Below, piece by piece: positions 41,785 to 49,916 of a stretch of DNA of 60,086 nucleotides. The notes beneath the pieces are model-generated. The model was not told where the DNA came from and ran no database searches. It saw nothing but the letters and a program-made list of their open reading frames with translations. Made by a program: the position numbers and the translations under genes. The DNA is taken from contig JAMPIG010000008.1 of assembly GCA_023662875.1 (NCBI GenBank), positions 1 through 60,086 of the forward strand, given 5' to 3'. Numbering within the stretch: position 1 is the stretch's first letter; each line of letters opens with the position of its first letter. The stretch comes from Roseburia sp. GTDB lineage: Bacteria > Bacillota > Clostridia > Lachnospirales > Lachnospiraceae.

Positions 41785-43581
41785 ATGAAGAAGAAAGCAA
41801 TTCAGAAATTCCTGACTCTGACGCTCACCACAGCCATGGCGATCAGCGCTATGACGGGCTGCGGCAATCAGGCCGGCACAAACGACGAATCCGGCGATTC
41901 CCAGCAGCAGGAGAGCACAGGCGGTCAGGAGAGCCAGGGAGGCCAGGAGAGCCAGGGAGGCCAGGAGAGCCAGACCCCCGATAACAGCGGTGATTCCACT
42001 GCGGCGGGTATGGAGGGCTGGACGGCCTTCGCGGACAACGTAACCCTGAACATCCCGGTCTACGACAGAGGCCAGGCGGGCGTTCCGGACGTAAAGGACA
42101 ACTACTGGACCAAGTGGGTACAGGAGAACTTCGGCGACAAGTACAATATCACCGTGCAGTACATCCCCATCGGCAGAAGCCAGGTGATGCAGGACTACGC
42201 CCTGTTGGCGTCCAGCCAGAACCTGCCCACCATCCTGATGGAGTACGACTACGACAAGCTGGCGACCTGGTCCGAGGACGGCTATCTGCGGACCATCGAC
42301 CTGGACGAGTTTAAGCAGGTAGCGCCGACCTATTATGACGCGATGGTAAAGAACAACCAGCTGGTTTACACCGAGATGAACGACGAGACTTACTTCGTTC
42401 TGGCGGAGAGACCTTACTACAACACCACGCCGAATTTTATCACCTTCGTCCGTATGGACTGGCTGCGCCAGGTAGGCTACGATCATATTCCCATCGGCCG
42501 TGAGGAGTATCTGGACGCGATGCAGAAGATTATGGACGCGGGGATCGCGGAGCATCCCGGCGGAGGCGCGATGTTCGCTTCCCAGGGTGGCGAGCAGGTA
42601 TACGGCACCAGAACCTTCCCCATGGACGAGGAAGAGTGGGCAATGTACGGCGATTTCAATATCCCTTCCTTCAGCTGGGAGCCTCATAAGAAATCGCTGA
42701 AGTATCAGAACGAGGAATATAATCTGGGCATCACCAACCCCGAGTTCTACACCATCGACGCGGCCACAGCGGAAGCAAACTTCTACGCGGGCAAGACCTA
42801 TTCCTACGGCGCTTACATGGCTCCGACCATGGCTCTGCTGGATAACTTCTACGCGCAGAACCCCGACGCGGAGCTGGCGGTTTACACCGTAGGCAGCGCG
42901 GAGGACGAGGCGAGAAAGATTGCTGCGGATCCTCTGACCGGCGACTATCCTCTTTCCCGTGCGGATAACCCGTTCGGTATGACTATCGGCTTCTCCTCCT
43001 TTGCATCCGACGACCAGATCAAGGCGGCCTGGATGTATCTGGAGTGGATGATTCAGCCCGATAATCTGCACACTCTGCAGTGGGGTATCGAGGGCGAGAC
43101 CTATAACCTGAATGCGGACGGCTTCGAGGAGGCGGTAAACGACTACGAGGGCGAGTACAAGCTGGGTTATAACGGCAACAAGGACTACTGGTGTGCTGTC
43201 ATCGAGGCGAGAAATGTCGGCGATATGTACGACAATATCCGCATGAACTCCCCGAAGGGTTATCCTCAGGACTTCACGGATGAGATCATCGCTTCTTATG
43301 ACCTGAATGTGAAGAGAGCTGAGCTGGGTTATCCCATCAGCGACGCGCTGTTTGCAGTATCCATCCCCGCTGTGGACGAGTACCGCGGCGATCTGCAGAT
43401 GAAGTACGCAGAGTTCAAGGAAGCGCTGGTAATGTGCAAGCCCGAGGAGTTTGACGCTCTGTATGACCAGTACGCTCAGGAATACCTGGAGATGGGTTAC
43501 CAGGAGATTCTGGATCAGAGACAGGAAGCTTACCAGGACGGCAAGACCACAAAGCTTCCCGACAACCAGAAGGCAAACTAA
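41785..43581 (+). CDS. Extracellular sugar-binding lipoprotein (YtcQ/LipO type)
   Basis: 598 residues. Signal peptide with lipobox MTGC (Cys about residue 28), so the protein is lipid-anchored outside the membrane. A Gln/Ser/Gly-rich spacer follows (about 34-72), which includes three 18-bp DNA repeats encoding GGQESQ. The rest is a large family-1-type solute-binding domain, as in YtcQ/LipO proteins that capture pectin or alginate oligosaccharides. AAGGAGG precedes the ATG. Codon choice is more uniform than in neighbours, as is usual for abundant proteins. Confidence 0.92.
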   Translation: MKKKAIQKFLTLTLTTAMAISAMTGCGNQAGTNDESGDSQQQESTGGQESQGGQESQGGQESQTPDNSGDSTAAGMEGWTAFADNVTLNIPVYDRGQAGVPDVKDNYWTKWVQENFGDKYNITVQYIPIGRSQVMQDYALLASSQNLPTILMEYDYDKLATWSEDGYLRTIDLDEFKQVAPTYYDAMVKNNQLVYTEMNDETYFVLAERPYYNTTPNFITFVRMDWLRQVGYDHIPIGREEYLDAMQKIMDAGIAEHPGGGAMFASQGGEQVYGTRTFPMDEEEWAMYGDFNIPSFSWEPHKKSLKYQNEEYNLGITNPEFYTIDAATAEANFYAGKTYSYGAYMAPTMALLDNFYAQNPDAELAVYTVGSAEDEARKIAADPLTGDYPLSRADNPFGMTIGFSSFASDDQIKAAWMYLEWMIQPDNLHTLQWGIEGETYNLNADGFEEAVNDYEGEYKLGYNGNKDYWCAVIEARNVGDMYDNIRMNSPKGYPQDFTDEIIASYDLNVKRAELGYPISDALFAVSIPAVDEYRGDLQMKYAEFKEALVMCKPEEFDALYDQYAQEYLEMGYQEILDQRQEAYQDGKTTKLPDNQKAN

Positions 43582-43625
43582 TCCTTTTTCATCCTTATAA
43601 AGCAAGCTTTGCGCTTTCCGAATAA

Positions 43626-43651
43626 TTTCCGTCGGCTTCGGCCGGCGGAAA
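43626..43651 (+). other. UUCG-tetraloop hairpin downstream of the binding-protein gene
   Basis: TTTCCGTCGGC (43626-43636) pairs with GCCGGCGGAAA (43641-43651), one T-G pair, loop TTCG closed by C-G: the classic extra-stable tetraloop. No T-run follows, so it more likely blocks 3' exonucleases than ends transcription. The following 245 bases (43652-43896) hold no gene that I can support. Confidence 0.65.
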
Positions 43652-43896
43652 CGGGAGGCGCGGCAGGCAGGACGGAACAATGTGTAAATTCCGGGAGGCG
43701 GACATCGGAGACACGGCGGCAGGCTGCGGAAGCGTATAGGGTCAGGATGCCGAAAAGTAAGCAAACGCGGCACGCAGATACCGGACAGGAAACGAATCCG
43801 GGATGCATGGAGGCCGGTCAGCGAGTCGGCGCGGGCGTATGAGTGCGATGACGCGCGATCGATCCGCCTGCTTCCGGAAATAACACAGAGAAAACG

Positions 43897-43928
43897 GCCC
43901 ACCGGTTCCGCCGGTGGGCTGATTTTTT
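43897..43928 (+). terminator. Intrinsic terminator of the importer operon
   Basis: GCCCACCGG (43897-43905) pairs with CCGGTGGGC (43911-43919), 5-base loop, then TGA and T6. Confidence 0.85.
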
Positions 43929-43983
43929 AGAAAGAAATACCGGGTACGGCAAGATTTTTAGAAAGAGACGCCGGATTTGGCAA
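43921..43983 (+). repeat. Two tandem 31-32-bp repeats after the terminator
   Basis: Units 43921-43952 and 43953-43983 share GATTTTTAGAAAGA and CCGG/GGCAA blocks; a third GATTTCGG start follows. The first unit includes the terminator T-run, so the array probably arose by duplication of terminator-flanking sequence. Confidence 0.65.
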
Positions 43984-44014
43984 GATTTCGGTAGGCGTTT
44001 CACAGGTTTTGAGG

Positions 44015-44020
44015 TATAAT
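44015..44020 (+). promoter_or_regulatory. Likely -10 box for the GH105 operon
   Basis: A perfect TATAAT, with only a poor -35 (TAGGCG, 43992-43997, 17 bases away). Start of transcription would be near 44027, just before the hairpin-rich leader. Confidence 0.45.
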
Positions 44021-44029
44021 GTAGTCAGC

Positions 44030-44177
44030 GCCGAGGAAAAACAAGCGGCTGCGAAGCAGACATTTGTTTTTCCGGCGCGACTAACGAGCAAGCGTCCTGC
44101 GAAGCAGGACAGGGAGCGCGAAGCGCGGGCTTGCGAGTTTAGCAGGAGCCGAGGAAAAACAAGCGGCTGCGAAGCAG
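44030..44177 (+). repeat. Multi-hairpin leader with 30-bp direct repeats
   Basis: Direct repeats 44030-44059 and 44148-44177 are identical (GCCGAGG...GCGAAGCAG). Each ends in CTGC-GAA-GCAG. Between them lie GTCCTGC-GAA-GCAGGAC (44094-44110) and GCGC-GAA-GCGC (44116-44126), enclosed by an outer stem GCAAGC (44088-44093)/GCTTGC (44129-44134) and CTAA/TTAG. GCGAAGC is a known exceptionally stable mini-hairpin. Ends 4 bases before the GH105 ribosome binding site. Confidence 0.8.
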
Positions 44178-44191
44178 TAGAAGGAGGCAGT

Positions 44192-45244
44192 ATGGTACAG
44201 CTGGAGTATGATAAAAAGCAGATCGAGGAGGTCATCGACCGGATTGTAAAAAAGACCATGAACATGGATCTGACCTGGGAGTGGCCCTGCGGGGTGGCTT
44301 ACTACGGCGTCGGGGACGCTTACGAAAAGACCGGGAAGGAAGAGTACCTGAAGCTCTTAAAGGACAGGGTAGACGAGCTGATCGAGATCGGGCTTCCGCC
44401 GGTTTGGACGGTGAACGCCTGCGCCATGGGGCACTGTCTTGTGACCCTGTATCAGGCGACGGGAGAGCAGAAATATTATGATATTCTGATGAGCAAGATC
44501 GCGTATCTGAGAAAAGACGCCCTCCGTTTCGGGGACAATGTGCTGCAGCACACGGTTTCCGCCAACAACGATTTTCCGGAGCAGGCCTGGGCGGATACCC
44601 TGTTTATGGCGGCTCTTTTGATGCTGCGGGTCGGCGCAATGAATCAGGATCAGGAGCTGATCGACGACGCGCTGAATCAGTGGTACTGGCATATCAAGTA
44701 TCTGCAGGATCCGAACACAGGCTTTTATTACCACGGCTATGACAATATCGCGAAGGATCATATGTCCGGCATTTACTGGGGACGGGCCAACGCCTGGGCG
44801 GCCTTCACCATGTCGCGGGTAGGCGGCTTGCTTCGGGAGGCTTACCTGTACCCGAAATACATCGATATCGTGGGCTCCCTGAACGAGCAGCTGGCGGCGC
44901 TGAAGACCGTGCAGACGGAGAGCGGGCTTTGGAGAACCGTTCTGGACGACGAGGGCTCCTACGAGGAGATTTCCGCCTCCGCGGGGATTGCGGCGGCTAT
45001 GCTGGAGAGGGGAAATCCCCTTCATATCAAGTATATCAACAAGTCCATCAAGGGACTGTTGGCCAACGTCGGCCCGGACGGCAAGGTCATGAACGTGTCC
45101 GGCGGCACCGCGGTGATGCGGGATGTGGAAGGCTACCGGGAGATTCCCAGAGCCTGGATACAGGGCTGGGGTCAGGGGCTGGCGCTGTCCTTCTTCGCGG
45201 GACTTTACGCCTCGGGCGGCATTGCGAAGGGCGGTGCGCTGTAA
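44192..45244 (+). CDS. GH105 unsaturated rhamnogalacturonyl hydrolase (YteR-like)
   Basis: 350 residues from ATG 44192 (AAGGAGG at 44181-44187); a longer frame from 44009 would translate the hairpin leader. Alpha/alpha-barrel enzyme that hydrates the double bond of the unsaturated galacturonyl end left by rhamnogalacturonan lyases, freeing rhamnose. Family marks: WEWPCGVAYYG near the N-terminus, NDFPEQAWADTLFMA with the likely catalytic D135, GIYWGRANAWAAFTMSR and RAWIQGWGQGLAL. No signal peptide, so it acts on imported fragments. First gene of the downstream enzyme set. Confidence 0.93.
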   Translation: MVQLEYDKKQIEEVIDRIVKKTMNMDLTWEWPCGVAYYGVGDAYEKTGKEEYLKLLKDRVDELIEIGLPPVWTVNACAMGHCLVTLYQATGEQKYYDILMSKIAYLRKDALRFGDNVLQHTVSANNDFPEQAWADTLFMAALLMLRVGAMNQDQELIDDALNQWYWHIKYLQDPNTGFYYHGYDNIAKDHMSGIYWGRANAWAAFTMSRVGGLLREAYLYPKYIDIVGSLNEQLAALKTVQTESGLWRTVLDDEGSYEEISASAGIAAAMLERGNPLHIKYINKSIKGLLANVGPDGKVMNVSGGTAVMRDVEGYREIPRAWIQGWGQGLALSFFAGLYASGGIAKGGAL

Positions 45245-47452
45245 ATGTTTCGCAGGGTGTTTGTGTTTGGGAAGGAAACGCCGTGGGCGGACTGCAGCTC
45301 CGCAGATAGAGAGTGCAGAGAAAACTCCGGTGAGGAAAAAACGGGCTGCCGCCCGGCGGGAAGCGGACGGAACGAGGAGAACGCGGTCGGAGAAAAGGCT
45401 GTGTGCCGCCCGGCAGAGCGCGTCCGCGTGACCGCCGAAGACTTCTACAATCCGGAAAAGGGCTTCGGCTTTGTGACGGAGAAAAACCGGCGGGAGCAGG
45501 CGGGCCTGCAGCTCCATGAGCTGAACGCGGGCTTTGGAACCTGGTACTGGTATCAGGACGAAGACCTGACGGAGATTCGGGAGGAAGAAGACGGTTGTTT
45601 TCTGGATTCCCAGGGGATTGTGGAGCGTCTGGAGGCGGAGGAGGGGGAAGCGTCCGCCGGGGAGAAGGGGCGGATTCCCCTGATTTTCAAGGCAGACGTG
45701 CCGCACGCCGGAAATTACCGGGTGACGGTGGCGCTCCGGGGGCTGAAGTCCGCGGAGGAGCTTTTGATTTTTATCGGGTGCCGGAGGCTGGGGTATCTGG
45801 GCGGAGCGAACGGCAAACCGATCGATAAGACAGTGGGGATTCCGCAGGGTACGGAAAAAGATGCTGCGCCGGAACCGGAAAGTCGTATGTCGATTTGTGA
45901 GGCGGAAAACAGTCTGTGCGTCGAGGGGCAATATACCTCGTCGGATACGTCGGCGGGCGCGCATTTCGAGGGAGACAGTGAGATTTCACAGAGCACTGTG
46001 TTTACCCGGAGCTTCACCGTAAACGTCTGCGACATCGTGCCCCGCGGGCAGACTGCCTGCTTTGAAAACAAAAGCATTAACATCGCCATTCTGGTGGACA
46101 GGCCGAAGATCAGCAGTCTTCGGATCGAGGAGTTTTCCTGTCCTACCCTGTATATCGCGGGGGACTCCACCGTGACGGATCAGAGCGCAGAGTACCCTTA
46201 TGAGCCCGGGGCCTGCTACTCCGGCTGGGGACAGATGCTGCCCGCCTTTCTGGACGGGCGGATTGCGGTCTCCAACCATGCCCACTCCGGCCTGACGACG
46301 GCCAGCTTCCGCAGCGAGGGACACTACGATATTGTGCGGCGTTTTCTGAGGCCCGGGGATTATTTTTTCCTGCAGTTTGGTCATAACGATCAGAAGCTGC
46401 AGGAGCTTCTGGCGGAGGGCGGCTACCGGGAAAATCTCCTCCGCTATATCGGGGAGTGCCGCCAGGTGGGCGTTTATCCGGTGATCGTTACGCCCCTGGC
46501 CCGCAATTCCTGGAAGGGAAACGACGGAACCTATAACGATCTGCTGGCAGAATATGCGGCGGTCTGCCGGAGGACGGGAGAGCAGGAGGGAGTTCCCGTG
46601 CTGGATCTCCACGCCCGATCGGTGGAATATATTCTCCGGGAGGGTCTGGAGGCAGCGAAGGACTCCTTCCATCCCGGCGATTACACCCACAGCAACGATT
46701 ACGGCGCTTACCGCTTTGCGGGGATGGTGGCGGAGGAAATCCGCAGGGTCTGCGGGGATTGGACGCAGGATGGCTGCCTGCAGGGCAGTGATTCGCAGGA
46801 TAGCGGTCAGGAGAGCTGTCCGCAAGGTGTCCGCATTGGAGAAAGCAGCAGCCCGCAGGACAATCGGCCGCAGGATGCATACCGCTTCTTAGCGGAGTGC
46901 GTGACGGAAGGCTTTGGCCCCTGGGAGCCGAAGGAGAGACCGACGATGCCCGAAAAGCCGAAGATTTATGAGGACAGAAGAAATCCCTTTGAGGGAGAGC
47001 TTCTCTTCTCAGGTCTGGAGAACCCGGAGCAGGCGGCGGACAGGGCGACGGTTCTGGATCTTTTGATTCAGGCGGCCCACTTTTTCCCCACCAACGTTTA
47101 CAACGACATGTTCCGGGATGTGGTGGGACATGAGTGGTACGCGGGCGCGGTGGAGTGCGCTTACCAGAACGGTATGATCGAGGAGCATCTGGTCGAGGAC
47201 GGCTGCTTTTTCCCGGAGCGGGCGGTTACGCTGGAGGAGTTTCTGGTGCTGGCGGTGAATGCGTATCGGAGCAGGAAAAGCCTGCCGGAGGAAGTCCCCT
47301 GCGCCTATGACGGCAGCTGCCGGAGCTTTGCCCGCAGCTATGTCAGGGCGGCCTGCGCTTTGGGGCTGATCGACGGCGACGGCAGCGAGGATTTAAGCCG
47401 CGTGATTTCCCGGGGAGAGGCGGCGGAGAAGTGTGCAAAGATGAAATTATGA
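45245..47452 (+). CDS. CE12-like rhamnogalacturonan acetylesterase with C-terminal SLH-like region
   Basis: 735 residues as given. A beta-rich N-terminal domain (about 60-295) precedes an SGNH esterase: GDSTV with catalytic Ser about 308, GHND about 379-382, and DYTH about 478-481 for the Asp/His, the pattern of rhamnogalacturonan acetylesterases. After a Gln/Ser/Asp-rich insert (about 505-540), residues about 600-735 resemble two S-layer-homology motifs (FRDVVGHEWYAGAVECAYQN, FPERAVTLEEFLVLAVNAY). No signal peptide. ATG 45245 follows the GH105 stop directly (TAAATG) without a clear ribosome binding site; GTG 45401, with CGGAG 8 bases upstream, may be the real start, since the first 50 residues are low-complexity and unlike a domain. 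Confidence 0.82.
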   Translation: MFRRVFVFGKETPWADCSSADRECRENSGEEKTGCRPAGSGRNEENAVGEKAVCRPAERVRVTAEDFYNPEKGFGFVTEKNRREQAGLQLHELNAGFGTWYWYQDEDLTEIREEEDGCFLDSQGIVERLEAEEGEASAGEKGRIPLIFKADVPHAGNYRVTVALRGLKSAEELLIFIGCRRLGYLGGANGKPIDKTVGIPQGTEKDAAPEPESRMSICEAENSLCVEGQYTSSDTSAGAHFEGDSEISQSTVFTRSFTVNVCDIVPRGQTACFENKSINIAILVDRPKISSLRIEEFSCPTLYIAGDSTVTDQSAEYPYEPGACYSGWGQMLPAFLDGRIAVSNHAHSGLTTASFRSEGHYDIVRRFLRPGDYFFLQFGHNDQKLQELLAEGGYRENLLRYIGECRQVGVYPVIVTPLARNSWKGNDGTYNDLLAEYAAVCRRTGEQEGVPVLDLHARSVEYILREGLEAAKDSFHPGDYTHSNDYGAYRFAGMVAEEIRRVCGDWTQDGCLQGSDSQDSGQESCPQGVRIGESSSPQDNRPQDAYRFLAECVTEGFGPWEPKERPTMPEKPKIYEDRRNPFEGELLFSGLENPEQAADRATVLDLLIQAAHFFPTNVYNDMFRDVVGHEWYAGAVECAYQNGMIEEHLVEDGCFFPERAVTLEEFLVLAVNAYRSRKSLPEEVPCAYDGSCRSFARSYVRAACALGLIDGDGSEDLSRVISRGEAAEKCAKMKL

Positions 47453-47478
47453 ATTTGATGTAGGAGGTATTGGGTAAG

Positions 47479-49833
47479 ATGGCAAGACAAAGAGGGGGTT
47501 TTACGCTGCCGGGGGAATCCGGTTACGAAGAGCTTACGCTGAAGATGGCGGAGAAGTGGGGGGCCGATGTGATCCGGGACAGCGACGGAACGGTGCTTTC
47601 GGATGAAATTGTACACGCGGGCTACGGGATTTATTCCACGATCTGTATTATCCGGGATCACAACGAATGGGCGAAGAAGAACAGGGATAAGCTGCAGCAG
47701 ACCTTTCTCTGTACCCCGGCGGCGGTGGCGGAGGGCAAGGAAGTCACGGTCAGCCTGCTGGACAGCTTTTTCGAGGAGCAGTTTGCGATTAACGACAGCG
47801 AAAGAGCCATGAAATACTGGGAGGTTTACGATAGGACCTCCAACCGGAGGCTGGAGGCGGGCAGCTGGGAGTACAAAAAGGAGCGTGGAAGCGTCACCGT
47901 TCGGGACTGTATTCCCTTCCATAAGTACACCGTAAGCTTCCTGGCCTACCGGATCTGGGAGGAGATCTCCATGTACAACCACACCACCAACCACTGGGAG
48001 AAGGAGCACCTGATGCAGATCGATCCCAGGTATCCGGAGACGCAGGAGTATATGCTGGGCTGGATGAAAAACTGGTGCGAGACCCATCCCGACACGACGG
48101 TAGTGCGCTTTACCTCCATGTTTTACAATTTTGTCTGGATCTGGGGGAGCAGCGAGAGAAACCGCACACTGTTTACCGACTGGGGCTCCTACGATTATAC
48201 GGTCAGCGACCTGGCTTTAGATGAATTTGCGGAAAAATACGGTTATTGCCTGACCGCGGAGGACTTTATCAACCAGGGAAAGCTTCATGTGACCCACAGG
48301 CCGGGCAACCCGCGCAAGGCGGACTGGATGGCCTTTGTCAACGACTTTGTGATTTCCTTCGGAAAGAAGCTTATCGATACAGTCCACGACTACGGCAAGA
48401 AGGCCTATGTCTTCTACGACGACAGCTGGGTGGGAATAGAGCCTTATAACGGCCGGTTCGGGGAGTTCGGCTTCGACGGGCTGATCAAGTGCGTCTTCTC
48501 CGGGTACGAGGCAAGGCTCTGCGCCGGGGTGGATGTGCCGACCCACGAGCTCCGTCTCCATCCTTATCTGTTCCCGGTGGGCTTAGGCGGCGCGCCTACC
48601 TTTACCGAGGGCGGGGATCCGACCCTGGACGCCAAAAAGTACTGGAACAGCGTAAGGCGCGCGCTGCTGCGGGCAAAGATCGACCGTATCGGCCTGGGCG
48701 GCTATCTTCATCTTGTCGAGGATTTCCCGGATTTCTGCGACTATATCGAGAAGGTGTCCGACGAGTTTCGGCTGATCCGTTCCTTCCACGACGCGGGAAA
48801 GCCCTATACGGTTAAAACCCGGGTGGCGGTTCTCCACAGTTGGGGAGCGCTGCGCTCCTGGACGTTGTCGGGGCATTTCCATGAGACTTATATGCACGAC
48901 CTGATCCATATCAACGAAGCGCTTTCGGGACTGCCGGTGGAGGTGAAATTTATCTCCTTTGAGGATGTGAAGCAGGGGGCGCTGAAGGATGTGGACGTCG
49001 TGATCAACGCGGGCAGCGCGGGAAGCGCCTGGAGCGGCGGCGACAGCTGGAAGGACGACGAGCTGGTAACGGTTCTGACGGAATGGGTGCATCAGGGAGG
49101 CGCGTTCCTGGGCGTCAACGAGCCTTCCGCCGTAGAAGGGTACGACAGTTACTTCCGCATGGCCCATGTCCTGGGCATCGACGAGGACACGGGGGCGAGA
49201 GTCTGCCACGGAAGATGGAGCTTTGAGGCGGAAAATATGGCCGGAGAGAGAGCGGACGGGAAGCAGTCGGAGGACGGATTGAGCAGGGCGCAGGACGCCC
49301 GGGAAGGTCAGTCCGACGGGAAGATTTCCGGAAGCAGCTGGGAAGGTCAGTCCGACGGGAAGATTTTCGGAAGCAGCTGGGAAGGTCAGTCCGGCGGGAA
49401 AACATCCGGAGGCTGCCTGGCAGGGATTCTTCCCGCGGGAGCAGGCGTCCGTTCGCGGGAGAATCTGTACCTCACCGACGGCAGGGCGAAGGTGCTGCTG
49501 GCGGAGGACGCAGACGGGGAGACGCGGCCCGTGATCACCGTAAATGACTTTGGCCGGGGCAAGGGGATCTATCTGGCTTCCTTCCAGATGAGCCTGGAGA
49601 ATACAAGACTTCTGTATCACCTGATCCGCTATGCGGGGGACGAGGGCTTAAGCGGCCTGTATATGACGGACAATCTGTACACGGAATGCGCGTATTATCC
49701 GGAGAGCGGAAAGCTGGTCGTCATCAACAACAGCGACAGAGAGCAGACGACGACGGTTCCCACCGAGGCAGGGGAGAAGACGCTGACGATAGCGCCTTAC
49801 GACACCGCTTTTGTGGAGCTGCAGCAGGGGTAG
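47479..49833 (+). CDS. GH112 phosphorylase, probably D-galactosyl-beta-1,4-L-rhamnose phosphorylase
   Basis: 784 residues from ATG 47479 (GGAGG 47463-47467, spacing 11; the TTG at 47470 is too close). GH112 enzymes split a galactosyl-beta bond with phosphate, giving galactose-1-phosphate. The start RGGFTLPGESGYEELTL, the TIM-barrel section with FYDDSWVGIEPY (expected to hold the acid Asp) and GGAPTFTEGGDPT are typical. Known specificities are galacto-N-biose, lacto-N-biose or Gal-beta-1,4-rhamnose; the pectin context favours the last, which is inference. A linker at about residues 590-650 carries 13-residue repeats absent from the family. Confidence 0.88.
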   Translation: MARQRGGFTLPGESGYEELTLKMAEKWGADVIRDSDGTVLSDEIVHAGYGIYSTICIIRDHNEWAKKNRDKLQQTFLCTPAAVAEGKEVTVSLLDSFFEEQFAINDSERAMKYWEVYDRTSNRRLEAGSWEYKKERGSVTVRDCIPFHKYTVSFLAYRIWEEISMYNHTTNHWEKEHLMQIDPRYPETQEYMLGWMKNWCETHPDTTVVRFTSMFYNFVWIWGSSERNRTLFTDWGSYDYTVSDLALDEFAEKYGYCLTAEDFINQGKLHVTHRPGNPRKADWMAFVNDFVISFGKKLIDTVHDYGKKAYVFYDDSWVGIEPYNGRFGEFGFDGLIKCVFSGYEARLCAGVDVPTHELRLHPYLFPVGLGGAPTFTEGGDPTLDAKKYWNSVRRALLRAKIDRIGLGGYLHLVEDFPDFCDYIEKVSDEFRLIRSFHDAGKPYTVKTRVAVLHSWGALRSWTLSGHFHETYMHDLIHINEALSGLPVEVKFISFEDVKQGALKDVDVVINAGSAGSAWSGGDSWKDDELVTVLTEWVHQGGAFLGVNEPSAVEGYDSYFRMAHVLGIDEDTGARVCHGRWSFEAENMAGERADGKQSEDGLSRAQDAREGQSDGKISGSSWEGQSDGKIFGSSWEGQSGGKTSGGCLAGILPAGAGVRSRENLYLTDGRAKVLLAEDADGETRPVITVNDFGRGKGIYLASFQMSLENTRLLYHLIRYAGDEGLSGLYMTDNLYTECAYYPESGKLVVINNSDREQTTTVPTEAGEKTLTIAPYDTAFVELQQG
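49303..49419 (+). repeat. Three 39-bp tandem repeats inside the GH112 gene
   Basis: Units 49303-49341, 49342-49380 and a degenerate 49381-49419, encoding EGQSDGKISGSSW-like segments. The array lies in a hydrophilic insertion between conserved blocks and keeps the frame. Confidence 0.85.
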
Positions 49834-49916
49834 AAAGCGGCAAGGACGGAAGAGGCGGTTTATGGTATGCACAGAGAGGGCGCACCCTCTTATGGAGCGC
49901 GCAAAGGAGGCAAAAA

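Noticed and set aside
41758-43902. 714-codon open frame on the - strand
   Set aside because: Antisense to the sugar-binding lipoprotein, whose signal peptide, lipobox and ribosome binding site are clear.
43921-43983. CRISPR or iteron array after the importer terminator
   Set aside because: Only two imperfect units without spacers, best explained as a local duplication.
44357-45964. 535-codon open frame on the - strand
   Set aside because: Covers GH105 and the start of the esterase gene on the opposite strand; no motif support.
49686-49916. N-terminal extension of the GH120 gene
   Set aside because: Would overlap the end of GH112 by about 150 bases; the ATG at 49917 has a near-perfect ribosome binding site and gives the normal family start.
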